DNA of 64,000 nucleotides from Mycolicibacterium tusciae (lineage in GTDB: Bacteria > Actinomycetota > Actinomycetes > Mycobacteriales > Mycobacteriaceae), in assembly GCF_002086795.1 (NCBI RefSeq), contig NZ_MVIM01000007.1, positions 186,001 through 250,000 on the forward strand, written 5' to 3'. The notes beneath the pieces are model-generated. The model was given only the letters and a program-made list of their open reading frames with translations, ran no database searches and was not told the origin of the DNA. A program made the position numbers and the translations under genes. Below, piece after piece: positions 24,389 through 32,719 of this stretch. Each line of letters opens with the position of its first letter. Position 1 is the first letter of the stretch.

Positions 24389-24966
24389 CCCGGCCGGCGG
24401 CCGGTGAACGCCAGCAGCCTGTCCAACGACCCCGCGTCGGCGGGAATGTCGACCGGATCGTCGAAGCCCGCGCGGGTGCGACCCTGCGGGGTGATGACGT
24501 AGGTCGCCAGCCCCATGACGTAGTCGGTCAGCGAATCGGGCGCATTCACCTCGCGGCCGACCGCCGCAGCGTAATCCCAAGCGTGGACCAGAAATTCGAG
24601 CGACAGAATGCCTGCCATCATCGTCGCGGGCGCCTCGCCGTCCCCGAAGGGCACCGTGCCGTCGAGGCCGCGCCGTTTCCACGCGTCTAGCGCGGGCCGT
24701 CCGGCGAGGACCACCTGCCGCTCCACCGAGTCCGTCCGGTCCCGCTCGGGGAACTGAGCACCCGCCGCACCGCCGAGCACCGTGATCGAGTTCATCAGGT
24801 GATCCGTGAGGCCGGCCACGTCGAACTCGCGGCACGGCGTCTGCTTTTCGAGGTCGTCGTCGGCGATGCCGTGCAGCACGTGCTGCAACACGGCGAACGT
24901 CGCCTCTGCACTCTCCAGTTCGTCCGCCGGCGGGGAATCCGGTCCGGCACGCAGGTCGTCCGTCAT
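24385..24966 (-). CDS. TIGR03086 family metal-binding protein (DinB-like)
   Basis: This 193-aa helical-bundle protein starts at ATG 24966 (a second ATG three codons earlier is less likely). The family pattern is visible: TPCREFDVAGLTDHLM with a metal-ligand histidine, and FLVHAWDYAAAVGR with the others. The fold is that of mycothiol-dependent maleylpyruvate isomerase-like and DinB proteins, so mycothiol chemistry is possible. It corresponds to the Rv3773c position next to hisC2. The substrate is unknown. Confidence 0.85.
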   Translation of the reverse strand: MTDDLRAGPDSPPADELESAEATFAVLQHVLHGIADDDLEKQTPCREFDVAGLTDHLMNSITVLGGAAGAQFPERDRTDSVERQVVLAGRPALDAWKRRGLDGTVPFGDGEAPATMMAGILSLEFLVHAWDYAAAVGREVNAPDSLTDYVMGLATYVITPQGRTRAGFDDPVDIPADAGSLDRLLAFTGRRPG

Positions 24967-25007
24967 GGGTCCCACGCTACGTCGCGCTTGCGCCTATCGT
25001 TGCCCAG

Positions 25008-25442
25008 ATGAAGACGTATGTGCGGGTGGGGGCATCGGCCCTGATCGTGGTGGGCCTGGCCGCCGGGTGCTCACGCACCACCGAGGGCTCCGTCGCCATG
25101 ACGACCGAGCCTGGGCCCCCGATCTCGTCAGGAGACACCGAGACGGGCCAGCCAACGATTCCGGGCCTGCCGGACTTCGAGCTACCCGACATACCGGGCC
25201 TGCCCGGATTCCCGGGTAACGATGTGCCCGACGTCCCGGCACCGGCGAACGCGCAGACGATGACGTGCGAGGAGTACACCGGCCTCGACGAGGCCACCCA
25301 GAAGGCCGTCGTCAAAGCCATCCTCAACGAGGACGGCGTGACCGACGAAGCGGCGGAGCTGACGGCGATGCTCATGGCCGGCGCGATGTGCCAGTTCATG
25401 CCGGACCTCACGGTCAGTGAGGTGGTGTCGGGCCCGCCGTGA
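25008..25442 (+). CDS. Lipoprotein with Pro-Gly-Leu-Pro repeats
   Basis: The 144-aa product has a signal peptide ending in the lipobox LAAGC (C at residue 21), so it is exported and lipidated. Residues about 48-80 form a Pro/Gly-rich linker with repeated PGLPxF-type units (IPGLPDF, IPGLPGF). The C-terminal half has two cysteines (MTCEEYTGLDEATQKAVV ... AMCQF), a helical domain similar in layout to HdeA-like small envelope proteins, although the assignment is weak. It lies 17 bp before echA21 on the same strand. Confidence 0.75.
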   Translation: MKTYVRVGASALIVVGLAAGCSRTTEGSVAMTTEPGPPISSGDTETGQPTIPGLPDFELPDIPGLPGFPGNDVPDVPAPANAQTMTCEEYTGLDEATQKAVVKAILNEDGVTDEAAELTAMLMAGAMCQFMPDLTVSEVVSGPP

Positions 25443-25459
25443 GTGGCTAGTCTGCACCC

Positions 25460-26284
25460 ATGGGCGACACCTACGAATCCGTCACCGTCGACATCAAGGA
25501 CCACGTCGCACAGGTGACGCTGGTCGGTCCCGGCAAGGGCAACGCCATGGGCCCGGCCTTCTGGGCCGAGATGCCCGAGGTGTTCGCCAAGCTCGACGCC
25601 GACCGCGATGTGCGCGTGATCGTGCTGACGGGTTCAGGCAAGAACTTCAGCTACGGGCTCGATCTGATGGCGATGGGCGGCACGCTGTCCGGCGTCATGT
25701 CCGACGGGGCGACGGCTCGTCCGCGCGCGGAACTGCACGCCACGATCCTGCGCATGCAGGGCGCCATCAACGCCGTCGCCGACTGCCGCACCCCGACCAT
25801 CGCGTCGGTGCACGGCTGGTGCATCGGCGGCGGCGTCGACCTGATCTCGGCCGTCGACATGCGCTATGCGAGCGCCGACGCCAAGTTCTCGGTGCGTGAG
25901 GTCAAGATCGCGATCGTCGCCGACGTCGGCAGCCTGGCTCGCCTACCGCTGATCCTGTCCGACGGCCACCTGCGCGAGCTGGCGCTCACGGGCAAGGACA
26001 TCGATGCCGCACGTGCCGAGAAGATCGGCCTCGTCAACGACGTCTTTGAGGACGCCGAGGCCTCGCTGGCCGCCGCGCATGCGACCGCCGCCGAGATCGC
26101 CGCGAATCCGCCGCTTGTCGTCAGTGGTGTCAAGGACGTGCTCGATCAGCAGCGCATTGCCAGGGTTTCGGAGAGCCTGCGCTATGTCGCGGTGTGGAAC
26201 TCGGCGTTTCTGCCGTCGAAGGATCTAGGCGAAAGGATCACGGCCACGTTCGAGAAGCGGCCGCCCAACTTCACCGGGGAATAG
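25460..26284 (+). CDS. echA21: Enoyl-CoA hydratase/isomerase family protein (crotonase), EchA21-like
   Basis: The 274-aa crotonase has the oxyanion-hole segments NFSYGLDLMAM and VHGWCIGGGVDLISAVDMR, and the ADVGSLARLPLIL region where delta3,5-delta2,4-dienoyl-CoA isomerases carry their acidic residue. The Asp in IVADVGSLARLP fits that subgroup, so an isomerase role in beta-oxidation of polyunsaturated acyl-CoA is possible. Its position after hisC2 and the DinB-like gene matches echA21 in M. tuberculosis. The 3' end overlaps the convergent epimerase gene by 14 bp. Confidence 0.87.
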   Translation: MGDTYESVTVDIKDHVAQVTLVGPGKGNAMGPAFWAEMPEVFAKLDADRDVRVIVLTGSGKNFSYGLDLMAMGGTLSGVMSDGATARPRAELHATILRMQGAINAVADCRTPTIASVHGWCIGGGVDLISAVDMRYASADAKFSVREVKIAIVADVGSLARLPLILSDGHLRELALTGKDIDAARAEKIGLVNDVFEDAEASLAAAHATAAEIAANPPLVVSGVKDVLDQQRIARVSESLRYVAVWNSAFLPSKDLGERITATFEKRPPNFTGE

Positions 26285-27179
26285 GGGTCCAGCCGAACTC
26301 CGCCTTCGCCTTTGCATTCGACAGCGGCAGCCACGTCGTGCCGAATGCCGTCGCCGGATACGACGCGACGAGACCCACCAGTTTGTGCGAGATCGGCAGC
26401 GGCCGCGGCCGGCCCAGTTTCGCCGACAACTCCCGCACGTAATCACCGAACGACTGCGGCCGGTCGTCGACGATGTTGTAGACCTGACCGCCACGGCCCT
26501 TCGTGACGGCGTCTGCGGTGGTCTTCGCGACGTCGTCGATGTGTATCCACGAGACGACGCCGTCGCCCGTCATCGCCGGCATCGCCCACCACTTGGCCAG
26601 CTTGACGAAGAGTTCGTCGTGGGGCACATCTGGCCCGTAGAAGATGCCGTAGCGCAACACAATTCCCTCGGTGTCGCTGTGTTCGCCGGAGGTCAGCACC
26701 GTCTGCTCCATACCGCGCAGCGCGGCCAGCATGGCGTCACCACCCGGCGGTGGCGGACCCGGATAGAGGTCGGCTTCGTCCACCACCGGAGGTCCGGACC
26801 GCGGATAGCCGTAGGCGAACACCACCGACTCGGCGACGACGCGACGTACGCCTGCCCGCTGCGCGGCTCGCACGAGGTTCGGGGCGCCGACACCCCAGAG
26901 TTCCCGTGCGGGTTCGAAGTCCTTGGCGCGCTTGGGACCCCACTTCGGCAGGGTGGTCAGCAGCGAGATCACCACCTCGGGTCCGATGTCTGCGACGACC
27001 TTGTCGATCTCGTCGGCGTCGAGCACGTCGGCCACCACAGGCTTGCCGCCCGTCGCTGCGATCTGCGACGTCTTCGACGACGTCCGGGTCACACCGATCA
27101 CCTCGTGTCCGCGAGAGTTCAACTCCCGCAACAACGGAAGACCGGGCACGCTCGTCGCACCGGCAACCAGTACCCGCAT
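26271..27179 (-). CDS. NAD-dependent epimerase/dehydratase family protein
   Basis: ATG 27179 gives 302 aa starting MRVLVAGATSVPGLPLL; a longer frame upstream overlaps the neighbouring membrane gene and was rejected. It is an extended SDR. The usual GxxGxxG appears as GATSVPG, an altered glycine motif, and the catalytic tyrosine region is FAYGYPRSG; the canonical YxxxK is not obvious, so activity is uncertain. IHIDDVAKTTADAV is conserved in the family. The start overlaps the preceding stop (TGATG). Confidence 0.78.
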   Translation of the reverse strand: MRVLVAGATSVPGLPLLRELNSRGHEVIGVTRTSSKTSQIAATGGKPVVADVLDADEIDKVVADIGPEVVISLLTTLPKWGPKRAKDFEPARELWGVGAPNLVRAAQRAGVRRVVAESVVFAYGYPRSGPPVVDEADLYPGPPPPGGDAMLAALRGMEQTVLTSGEHSDTEGIVLRYGIFYGPDVPHDELFVKLAKWWAMPAMTGDGVVSWIHIDDVAKTTADAVTKGRGGQVYNIVDDRPQSFGDYVRELSAKLGRPRPLPISHKLVGLVASYPATAFGTTWLPLSNAKAKAEFGWTPIPR

Positions 27180-27592
27180 CAGCGCACGCCCTTCTCCGTG
27201 GCGATGGCGGCGCGCAACGCGATGGCGAGTATCACCGTCGTGAACACCAGGCCCCCCGCCTCCATCCAGCCGATCAGGTCGCCGGCGCCGTGGTGGGGGT
27301 CGATGATGTGGCTCAGCGAGTGCAGCGCCCAGTGCAGCGTCGCGAAGGCAAGGGCCGGTACCCGCCACGACACCCGTCGCACCGCGGCGAGCAGCAGCAG
27401 GCCCTGGGGGATCTCGAACGTCGCGTTGTCGAAGATGAAGTGATCGTTGCGCACGCCGAAGGTGCCGAGGGTGTCGAAGAACATACCCGGGAAGAACAGC
27501 ATGAACAGCCCGATACCCAGGGCATAAATCCCGAAGACGATCAGCGTCACCTCGACGAAGCCGCCTCTTGTGCGGGTGGGAGTCGTCGTCAT
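27179..27592 (-). CDS. Four-helix membrane protein of unknown function
   Basis: The 137-aa protein has four hydrophobic segments (about 14-36, 56-72, 77-95 and 105-128). Polar loops hold FPGMFFDTLGTFG and ALHSLSHIIDPHHGAG with several histidines. The layout resembles small DUF4345-like integral membrane proteins, but no firm family is assigned. It precedes the epimerase gene with a one-base overlap and is divergent from the MocR regulator 46 bp away, so it is a probable regulatory target. Confidence 0.7.
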   Translation of the reverse strand: MTTTPTRTRGGFVEVTLIVFGIYALGIGLFMLFFPGMFFDTLGTFGVRNDHFIFDNATFEIPQGLLLLAAVRRVSWRVPALAFATLHWALHSLSHIIDPHHGAGDLIGWMEAGGLVFTTVILAIALRAAIATEKGVR

Positions 27593-27627
27593 ACCGTCAC
27601 GCTAATACGCGACTGGCCTCAAGAGGG

Positions 27628-27661
27628 GTGCCACTTTGATGACTAATTCGGGTACCACTTT
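27628..27661. promoter_or_regulatory. Direct repeat, candidate MocR binding site
   Basis: GTGCCACTTT (27628-27637) and GTACCACTTT (27652-27661) are direct repeats spaced 24 bp start to start. They flank the MocR start codon at 27639 in the divergent region. MocR/GabR regulators typically bind direct repeats containing an ACCA-like core, so autoregulation is plausible. Confidence 0.5.
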
Positions 27662-29021
27662 TGGTCCGGAGCTCCTGGTCGAACTCGACAGGACAGCACC
27701 GGCGTCACTGCATCACCAGCTCGCCAGCGGCCTGCGCGACGCGATCCGCACCGGCCGCCTGACACCGCACACCCGGCTGCCGTCGAGCCGCGTGCTCGCC
27801 GCCGACCTCGGGGTGTCGCGACGGCTCGTCGTGGATGCCTACAGCCAACTGGTCGCGGAGGGCTTCCTGCTCAGCAGGCACGGTTCGGGCACCCGTGTCG
27901 CCACCGTCGACGTCGCGACGACCCCCGCAGACAGAACCGCGGAACCGCCGCGCTTCGACGTCGACTTCTTTCCCGGATCGCCTGACCTGTCCAGCTTTCC
28001 ACGGCACTCGTGGCTACGGGCGCTCCGGCAGGGCCTGGCCGGTCTCGAGTCCGATGCCTTCGGCTACGTCACACCCCAGGGTCTGCTCGAGACACGCGTC
28101 GCGATCGCGGACTATCTGCGCCGCACCCGCGGGGTGCTGGCCGATCCGCAACACATCGTCATCTCCTCCGGCGTGACACAGGCCATCGCGCTGCTGGGCC
28201 AACCGCTGCGGACCACGCCGCTGGCGATGGAGGATCCCGGATTCTGGCAACACCGAACGATACTGCAGCACAACGGTGTCGAGCCGATTCCAGTACCCAT
28301 CGATGACGAGGGAATTGTTGTCGATGCCCTCACGAGCAGCGGTGCGGAAGTGGTGCTGACGACTCCGGCGCACCAGTCACCGACGGGCGTCGTGCTGTCG
28401 GCACCACGGCGGACCGCGCTGATGGAGTGGGCCCGCGCCGGTCATCTGGTCATCGAGGATGACTACGACGCCGAATACCGTTACGACCGTGAGCCTGTCG
28501 GGTCATTACAGGGCATGGCGCCCGATCGCGTGGTTTACGTGGGTTCGACGAGCAAGACGCTGGCTCCCGGCCTGCGCATCGGATGGATGGTGTTGCCCCC
28601 GCACCTCGCCAAGGCGGTCATCTCGTCGAAATGGCTTGCCGACACCGGAGGTTCGGTGATGGATCAGGTGGCCTTCGCCCAGTTTCTGACATCGGGTGAG
28701 TACGACCGGCATCTGCGGCAGATGCGCAGGCGTTATCAGACCCGTCGGGCCGCGCTGCTGGACGCGCTCGCACGGCACCTGCCCGACGCGACGGTGCTGG
28801 GTGCCGCGGCCGGCGTCCATCTCACCGTCCGGTTTCCCGACGCCTTTCCCCTCGACGACCTGGTCGCGCACGCCAAGAAGGTCCGCGTCAGGGTCGAGCC
28901 GGTGGCCCGGTGTTACGCCGAACCCGACACGGCGCCACCAGGATTGCTGCTCGGCTACGCCAATCTCACAGAGTCGCAAATCGAGCGGGGCGTCCGGGAA
29001 TTGGCTCGGGCGCTTCGTTAG
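27639..29021 (+). CDS. MocR-type regulator: GntR HTH fused to aminotransferase
   Basis: The 460-aa protein joins an N-terminal winged helix (about 15-85: SLHHQLASGLRDAIRTG, LGVSRRLVVDAYSQLVAEGF) to a class I aminotransferase-like domain (about 110-460). The Schiff-base lysine is in VGSTSKTLAPGLRIGW, and ITTPAHQSP-type and DDYDAEYRYD segments are intact. MocR proteins use PLP or PLP-amino acid adducts as effector. Targets are probably the divergent membrane protein/epimerase pair and itself. Start ATG 27639 follows a TTG that also could initiate. The end overlaps the convergent Cys-rich gene by four bases. Confidence 0.9.
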   Translation: MTNSGTTFGPELLVELDRTAPASLHHQLASGLRDAIRTGRLTPHTRLPSSRVLAADLGVSRRLVVDAYSQLVAEGFLLSRHGSGTRVATVDVATTPADRTAEPPRFDVDFFPGSPDLSSFPRHSWLRALRQGLAGLESDAFGYVTPQGLLETRVAIADYLRRTRGVLADPQHIVISSGVTQAIALLGQPLRTTPLAMEDPGFWQHRTILQHNGVEPIPVPIDDEGIVVDALTSSGAEVVLTTPAHQSPTGVVLSAPRRTALMEWARAGHLVIEDDYDAEYRYDREPVGSLQGMAPDRVVYVGSTSKTLAPGLRIGWMVLPPHLAKAVISSKWLADTGGSVMDQVAFAQFLTSGEYDRHLRQMRRRYQTRRAALLDALARHLPDATVLGAAAGVHLTVRFPDAFPLDDLVAHAKKVRVRVEPVARCYAEPDTAPPGLLLGYANLTESQIERGVRELARALR

Positions 29022-29350
29022 CTGCCGCCACCGCCGCAGCCGCCACCGCCGCCGCAGCCACCGCCACCACATCCGGCACCGCCACAACCGCCGTTGTCGG
29101 AGCCACCGGTGCCGACATAGCCGGTTCCGGCGGCGCCGGCCGACCCGGCCGCCCACATATTGCGGCGCTGCCTGGCTCTCATCGCCTTACGGTTACGCGG
29201 GCTGTGCAGTTCCAGATAGCTTCGGCGATATCTTTCCTCGGCCGAACCGCGCTGGCTGATGCGGCTACCCCACATCAGCCAACCCACCACCACCACACAT
29301 AACAAGGCCAGCACCGAGATTCCGATCACGGCCCCCACCGTTGCGCTCAT
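29018..29350 (-). CDS. Single-span membrane protein with Cys/Gly-rich tail
   Basis: The 110-aa product has one N-terminal hydrophobic segment (about 4-27, GAVIGISVLALLCVVVVGWL), a basic middle (RNRKAMRARQRRN) and a C-terminal tail of Gly with five regularly spaced Cys (GCGGAGCGGGGCGG and onward to the end). Similar CGGGGCGGGG tails occur at the end of some actinobacterial TPM/TIGR04222-type membrane proteins; whether metal is bound there is unknown. The basic stretch suggests an inside tail. No operon partner is visible. Confidence 0.65.
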   Translation of the reverse strand: MSATVGAVIGISVLALLCVVVVGWLMWGSRISQRGSAEERYRRSYLELHSPRNRKAMRARQRRNMWAAGSAGAAGTGYVGTGGSDNGGCGGAGCGGGGCGGGGGCGGGGS

Positions 29351-29495
29351 GGACGAAGATTACTGCCGTGGTCGTTACTCGCCCAGTGTGGAATCGCTAT
29401 GGGATTGTTAAGGTCTCGACTCGACTCGGTAGCGCAAATTCGTAACTTGCGACGCGTGCGTAAGTTGGGGCGGGCCGAAAGTCATCGCGGCCAGC

Positions 29496-29585
29496 TGGCG
29501 GTGGCGGAGGGATTTGAACCCCCGGACGGTTTTAGCCGTCTCTCGCTTTCAAGGCGAGTGCATTAGGCCGCTCTGCCACGCCACC
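29496..29585 (-). tRNA. tRNA-Ser (anticodon TGA)
   Basis: The acceptor GGTGGCG (29585-29579) pairs with CGCCACC, then discriminator G and an encoded CCA (29498-29496). The anticodon loop CTTGAAA gives TGA, reading UCA and related codons. The long variable arm (GACGGCTAAAACCGTC) marks a class II tRNA. It is 90 nt with CCA and nearly identical in acceptor, D and T arms to tRNA-Ser(CGA) at 4039. Confidence 0.95.
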
Positions 29586-29616
29586 GTCGACAAGCGTACT
29601 GGTGGGTGGTTACGGC

Positions 29617-30129
29617 TCAGACGCGGCCGAGCTTCGCCGGCGGCGCCGCAGTCTTGAGCGCGACGCTGATGCGCCTGCAGTTCTCCCCCATCGCCGCGAT
29701 CTGCGGACGCGACAATCGGCCGAGGAAGTGCACTCGCACGCCCTCGCCGTAGGTCGCCATCGCCTCGCGTACCGCGGTCCTGCCCTCGTCGGTGATGGTG
29801 GCGAGCACGCCGCGACCGTCCTCGGGACTCGCACCGCGCCGCACCAGACCCTGCAATTCCAGGCGGCGGATCTGCCGCGTGACGCGACTGGGCAACGACA
29901 TGAGAGCGTCTGCCAAATCTCCCATCCGCGATGACCCCGTTGTCGACTTGTCCAAGATGTCGAGCAACCGCACATCGTTGAGGGTCAGTTGATGCTCGTC
30001 CAAAAGCGACCTGTTGAGGGTCGCGTACATCCGCAGCGCCGAGTCGAGGAAGTGTTGCCACGACCTCTGTTCGGCGATGTCCAATCCCGGCATGTCACTG
30101 GCCGTACGCCCCCCTATGATCCTCTCCAT
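29617..30129 (-). CDS. MarR family transcriptional regulator
   Basis: From ATG 30129 the product is 170 aa; the frame extends to 30234, but that would overlap the divergent oxidoreductase start. The winged helix shows LTLNDVRLLDIL, MGDLADALMSLPSRVTRQIRRLELQGLV (recognition helix) and the wing DGRGVLATITDEGR. MarR proteins usually repress divergent genes and release on binding phenolic or oxidant ligands. The quinone oxidoreductase, 79 bp away in the opposite direction, is the evident target candidate. Confidence 0.85.
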   Translation of the reverse strand: MERIIGGRTASDMPGLDIAEQRSWQHFLDSALRMYATLNRSLLDEHQLTLNDVRLLDILDKSTTGSSRMGDLADALMSLPSRVTRQIRRLELQGLVRRGASPEDGRGVLATITDEGRTAVREAMATYGEGVRVHFLGRLSRPQIAAMGENCRRISVALKTAAPPAKLGRV

Positions 30130-30208
30130 CCGGCAATGGTAAATCCCCAATGCGTTGCTGGGGCAGGAACATAAAGACGCGTTTTCGCAGGCTAGTAGGC
30201 TTATTTGA

Positions 30209-31192
30209 ATGCATTCCATCGTGGTAGCCAGCAAAGGTCAGTTGACCTGGCAAGAAGTTACTGACATTGCCCCCGGCGAAGACGAAATCTTGATCAAGAT
30301 CAGCGCCGCGGGGGTCAACCGAGCCGACCTGTTGCAGGCCGCGGGCAAGTATCCGCCGCCTCCGGGAGCCAGCCAGACCCTCGGGCTGGAGGTGTCAGGG
30401 ACCATCGCCGCGCTGGGCGAAGGGGTCACCGGCTGGGACGTCGGACAGCCGGTTTGTGCCCTGCTGGCGGGCGGAGGCTACGCCGAATACGTCGCGGTCC
30501 CCGCGCCGCAGGTGATGCCCGTACCGGAGTCGGTGCCACTGCAGCACGCCGCTGCCCTGCCCGAGGTCGCGTGCACGGTGTGGTCGAACCTCGTGATGAC
30601 CGCCGGCCTGTCGGCGGGTCAGCTAGTACTCGTGCATGGCGGCGCCAGCGGTATCGGCACCCACGCGATCCAGGTCGGCGTTGCCCTCGGTTGCCGGGTT
30701 GCGGTGACGGCCGGAGCGAAGAACAAGCAGGATCTGTGCGCCGAGCTCGGCGCCGAGATCGTCATCGGATACCGCGACGAGGACTTCGTCGAACGCGTGC
30801 GCGCGGAGACCGGCGGCGCCGGCGCCGACGTGATTCTCGACATCATGGGGGCCGCCTATCTCGACCGCAATGTCGACGCGCTCGCCCCCGACGGCCGCCT
30901 GGTGATCATCGGTATGCAGGGCGGAGTCAAAGGCGAACTGAACATCGGAAAACTCCTCGGCAAGCGTGCCGGGGTGATCGCGACCGCGCTACGGTCGCGT
31001 CCGGTGAGCGGTCCCGCCAGCAAGGGCGAGATCGTCACCGAGGTCGTCGCCAACGTGTGGCCGATGGTCGCCGCCGGTGAGGTACGTCCGATCATCGGCG
31101 CCGAGTTCGGAATCGAGCAGGCCGGTGAAGCGCACGAGTTGCTGGAGTCCGGCGACGTGTCGGGGAAAATCCTTCTGCGCGTGGCAGATTGA
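30209..31192 (+). CDS. NAD(P)H-quinone oxidoreductase, PIG3/QOR type
   Basis: The 327-aa zinc-independent medium-chain dehydrogenase/reductase has ISAAGVNRADLLQAAGKYP (the family signature NRAD), GLEVSGTIAALG, and the nucleotide motif VHGGASGIGTHAIQVG. The glycine-rich AGASGIG pattern and the lack of zinc-ligand cysteines place it in the PIG3/quinone-oxidoreductase group, which reduces quinones with NADPH. It occupies the Rv3777 position before the cysteine-desulfurase-like gene. Divergent MarR regulation is likely. Confidence 0.88.
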   Translation: MHSIVVASKGQLTWQEVTDIAPGEDEILIKISAAGVNRADLLQAAGKYPPPPGASQTLGLEVSGTIAALGEGVTGWDVGQPVCALLAGGGYAEYVAVPAPQVMPVPESVPLQHAAALPEVACTVWSNLVMTAGLSAGQLVLVHGGASGIGTHAIQVGVALGCRVAVTAGAKNKQDLCAELGAEIVIGYRDEDFVERVRAETGGAGADVILDIMGAAYLDRNVDALAPDGRLVIIGMQGGVKGELNIGKLLGKRAGVIATALRSRPVSGPASKGEIVTEVVANVWPMVAAGEVRPIIGAEFGIEQAGEAHELLESGDVSGKILLRVAD

Positions 31193-31204
31193 CGTTGGCT
31201 ACGG

Positions 31205-32401
31205 TTAGCCCAGCGATGCCAGTGCGCGAACGAGCTGGTCCACTTCGGCGGTCGTCGTGTAATGGGCCAGGCCGACGGTGACGGCACCGCCGATGTCGTT
31301 GACGCCGATCACGTCGAGCACCCGCGAGCCCGCGTTCGCGATAGCCAGGATGCCGTTGTCGGCCAGCCGCTGCACCACCCGCTCGGCCGGCACGTCGCTG
31401 ACCGCGAAACTGAGGACAGGGATCCGTATTTCGGGCCGCCCGATCACCATGACCGCGGGCAGCGACCGCAACGACATTTGCAGGTAGTCGAACAGCCGGC
31501 TCATGTAGGACGACGCCGATTGCATTGACGTCGCGAGTCTTTCACGACGGGTACCCTGCGCCGACTCGTCGAGGGACGCCAGGTATTCGACGCTGGCGAC
31601 GACGCCGGCGAGCAGGCCGAACTGATGCGACCCGACCTCCAGCCGGGCCGGCCCACGGGCAAACGGGTTCAGCGAGACCGAGGCGAACGAATCGATGATC
31701 GACGGATCGCGGAACACCAGGGCACCGATCGGGGGGCCACCCCAGGCGAGGGCGTTCACGGCGACCACGTCCGCATCGATCTCGTCGATGTCGATCAGGC
31801 GGTAGGGCGCGGCGGCGGAGTGGTCGACCACCACCAGGCCGCCGTTGTCGTGCACCAGCTTGGTGACCGGCCGCAAATCGGTGACGGTGCCCAACGTCGA
31901 CGAGGCCGACGTGATGGCGACCAGCCGGGTGGGCGCCGTGATGAGGCCCTCCCACTGCCAGCTCGGCAGTTCGCCGGTCTCGATGTCGACCTCCCCCCAC
32001 TTGACCTTGGCGCCATAGCGATTGGCGGCTCGTAGCCACGGGGCGATGTTGGCTTCGTCATCCAGCCGGGTGACCACCATTTCGTAGCCGAGACCGACGC
32101 GAGCGGCGGAGGCGTCAGCCAGGTTGGTGAGCAGCACGGCACGGTCCGAGCCGAGCACCACCCCTTCGGGGTTCGCGCCGACGAGATCGGCCACCGCCTG
32201 GCGGGCCGCTGTGAGCACCGCGGCACTGCGTTGAGCTGACGGATGTGGTCCGGTCGAGGTCGGCATCGAACCCCGGAAGGCGGTGGATACAGCCCTCGCG
32301 ACGGCATCGGGAAGGAGCATGCCGTGCTGCGCGTCGAAGTGCACCCAACCGTCGCCCAGAGACGGGTGCAGTCCACGCACCCGGGCGACGTCGTATGCCA
32401 T
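31205..32401 (-). CDS. Cysteine-desulfurase-like class V aminotransferase lacking PLP lysine
   Basis: ATG 32401 ([18 protein letters not shown]) gives 398 aa. The fold-type I layout is clear: [42 protein letters not shown] and D193 in [11 protein letters not shown], which holds the pyridine nitrogen in the family. The segment that normally reads xHKxxGPxG is [15 protein letters not shown], with no lysine, near residues 217-230. It therefore probably cannot form the internal aldimine, unless another lysine substitutes. It corresponds in position to Rv3778c. It is convergent with the quinone oxidoreductase. Confidence 0.82.
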   Translation of the reverse strand: MAYDVARVRGLHPSLGDGWVHFDAQHGMLLPDAVARAVSTAFRGSMPTSTGPHPSAQRSAAVLTAARQAVADLVGANPEGVVLGSDRAVLLTNLADASAARVGLGYEMVVTRLDDEANIAPWLRAANRYGAKVKWGEVDIETGELPSWQWEGLITAPTRLVAITSASSTLGTVTDLRPVTKLVHDNGGLVVVDHSAAAPYRLIDIDEIDADVVAVNALAWGGPPIGALVFRDPSIIDSFASVSLNPFARGPARLEVGSHQFGLLAGVVASVEYLASLDESAQGTRRERLATSMQSASSYMSRLFDYLQMSLRSLPAVMVIGRPEIRIPVLSFAVSDVPAERVVQRLADNGILAIANAGSRVLDVIGVNDIGGAVTVGLAHYTTTAEVDQLVRALASLG

Positions 32402-32719
32402 GCCAGCCCACCTTAAGCGTCCTTGAATTGCACTACCGGACACGATCTCGCACGATGCCCGGCTTGCCACCCGTTGCTACCCAGCCGGGCCCGAAACGGG
32501 TCACCTGGCGAGCCATACTAGTGCAGCGGCATCCGGGTCCGGAGTGCTCATAGCACTTTCGTGGCTGAGGGCGCGCAAGCACGGAATGAATCCATTCACG
32601 GGGCCCGGACTGCGGGTTCGCCAAGACTGACGGGCTAGTGTCGCTACGTACGTCAGACCGTGGCGATAGGTCTGCGACGACGACGAGAAACCGCAGCGAC
32701 CACTGGCGCGGAGAGGAAC
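32402..32719. other. Intergenic region upstream of bpa, no gene seen
   Basis: The 318 bp separate the divergent cysteine-desulfurase-like gene and bpa. No reading frame has a recognisable product. A short inverted repeat, CAGACC (32654-32659) and GGTCTG (32669-32674), lies in the bpa leader. The region should contain the promoters for both directions, including the one that drives the bpa-wzt-glfT1-wzm run. In M. tuberculosis a large membrane-protein gene is recalled here (Rv3779) and is absent from this position. Confidence 0.5.

Noticed and set aside
29351..29495. Hairpin with AACTT/AAGTT arms before tRNA-Ser(TGA)
   Set aside because: The arms are short and imperfect and no T-tract follows, so a terminator call is not supported.
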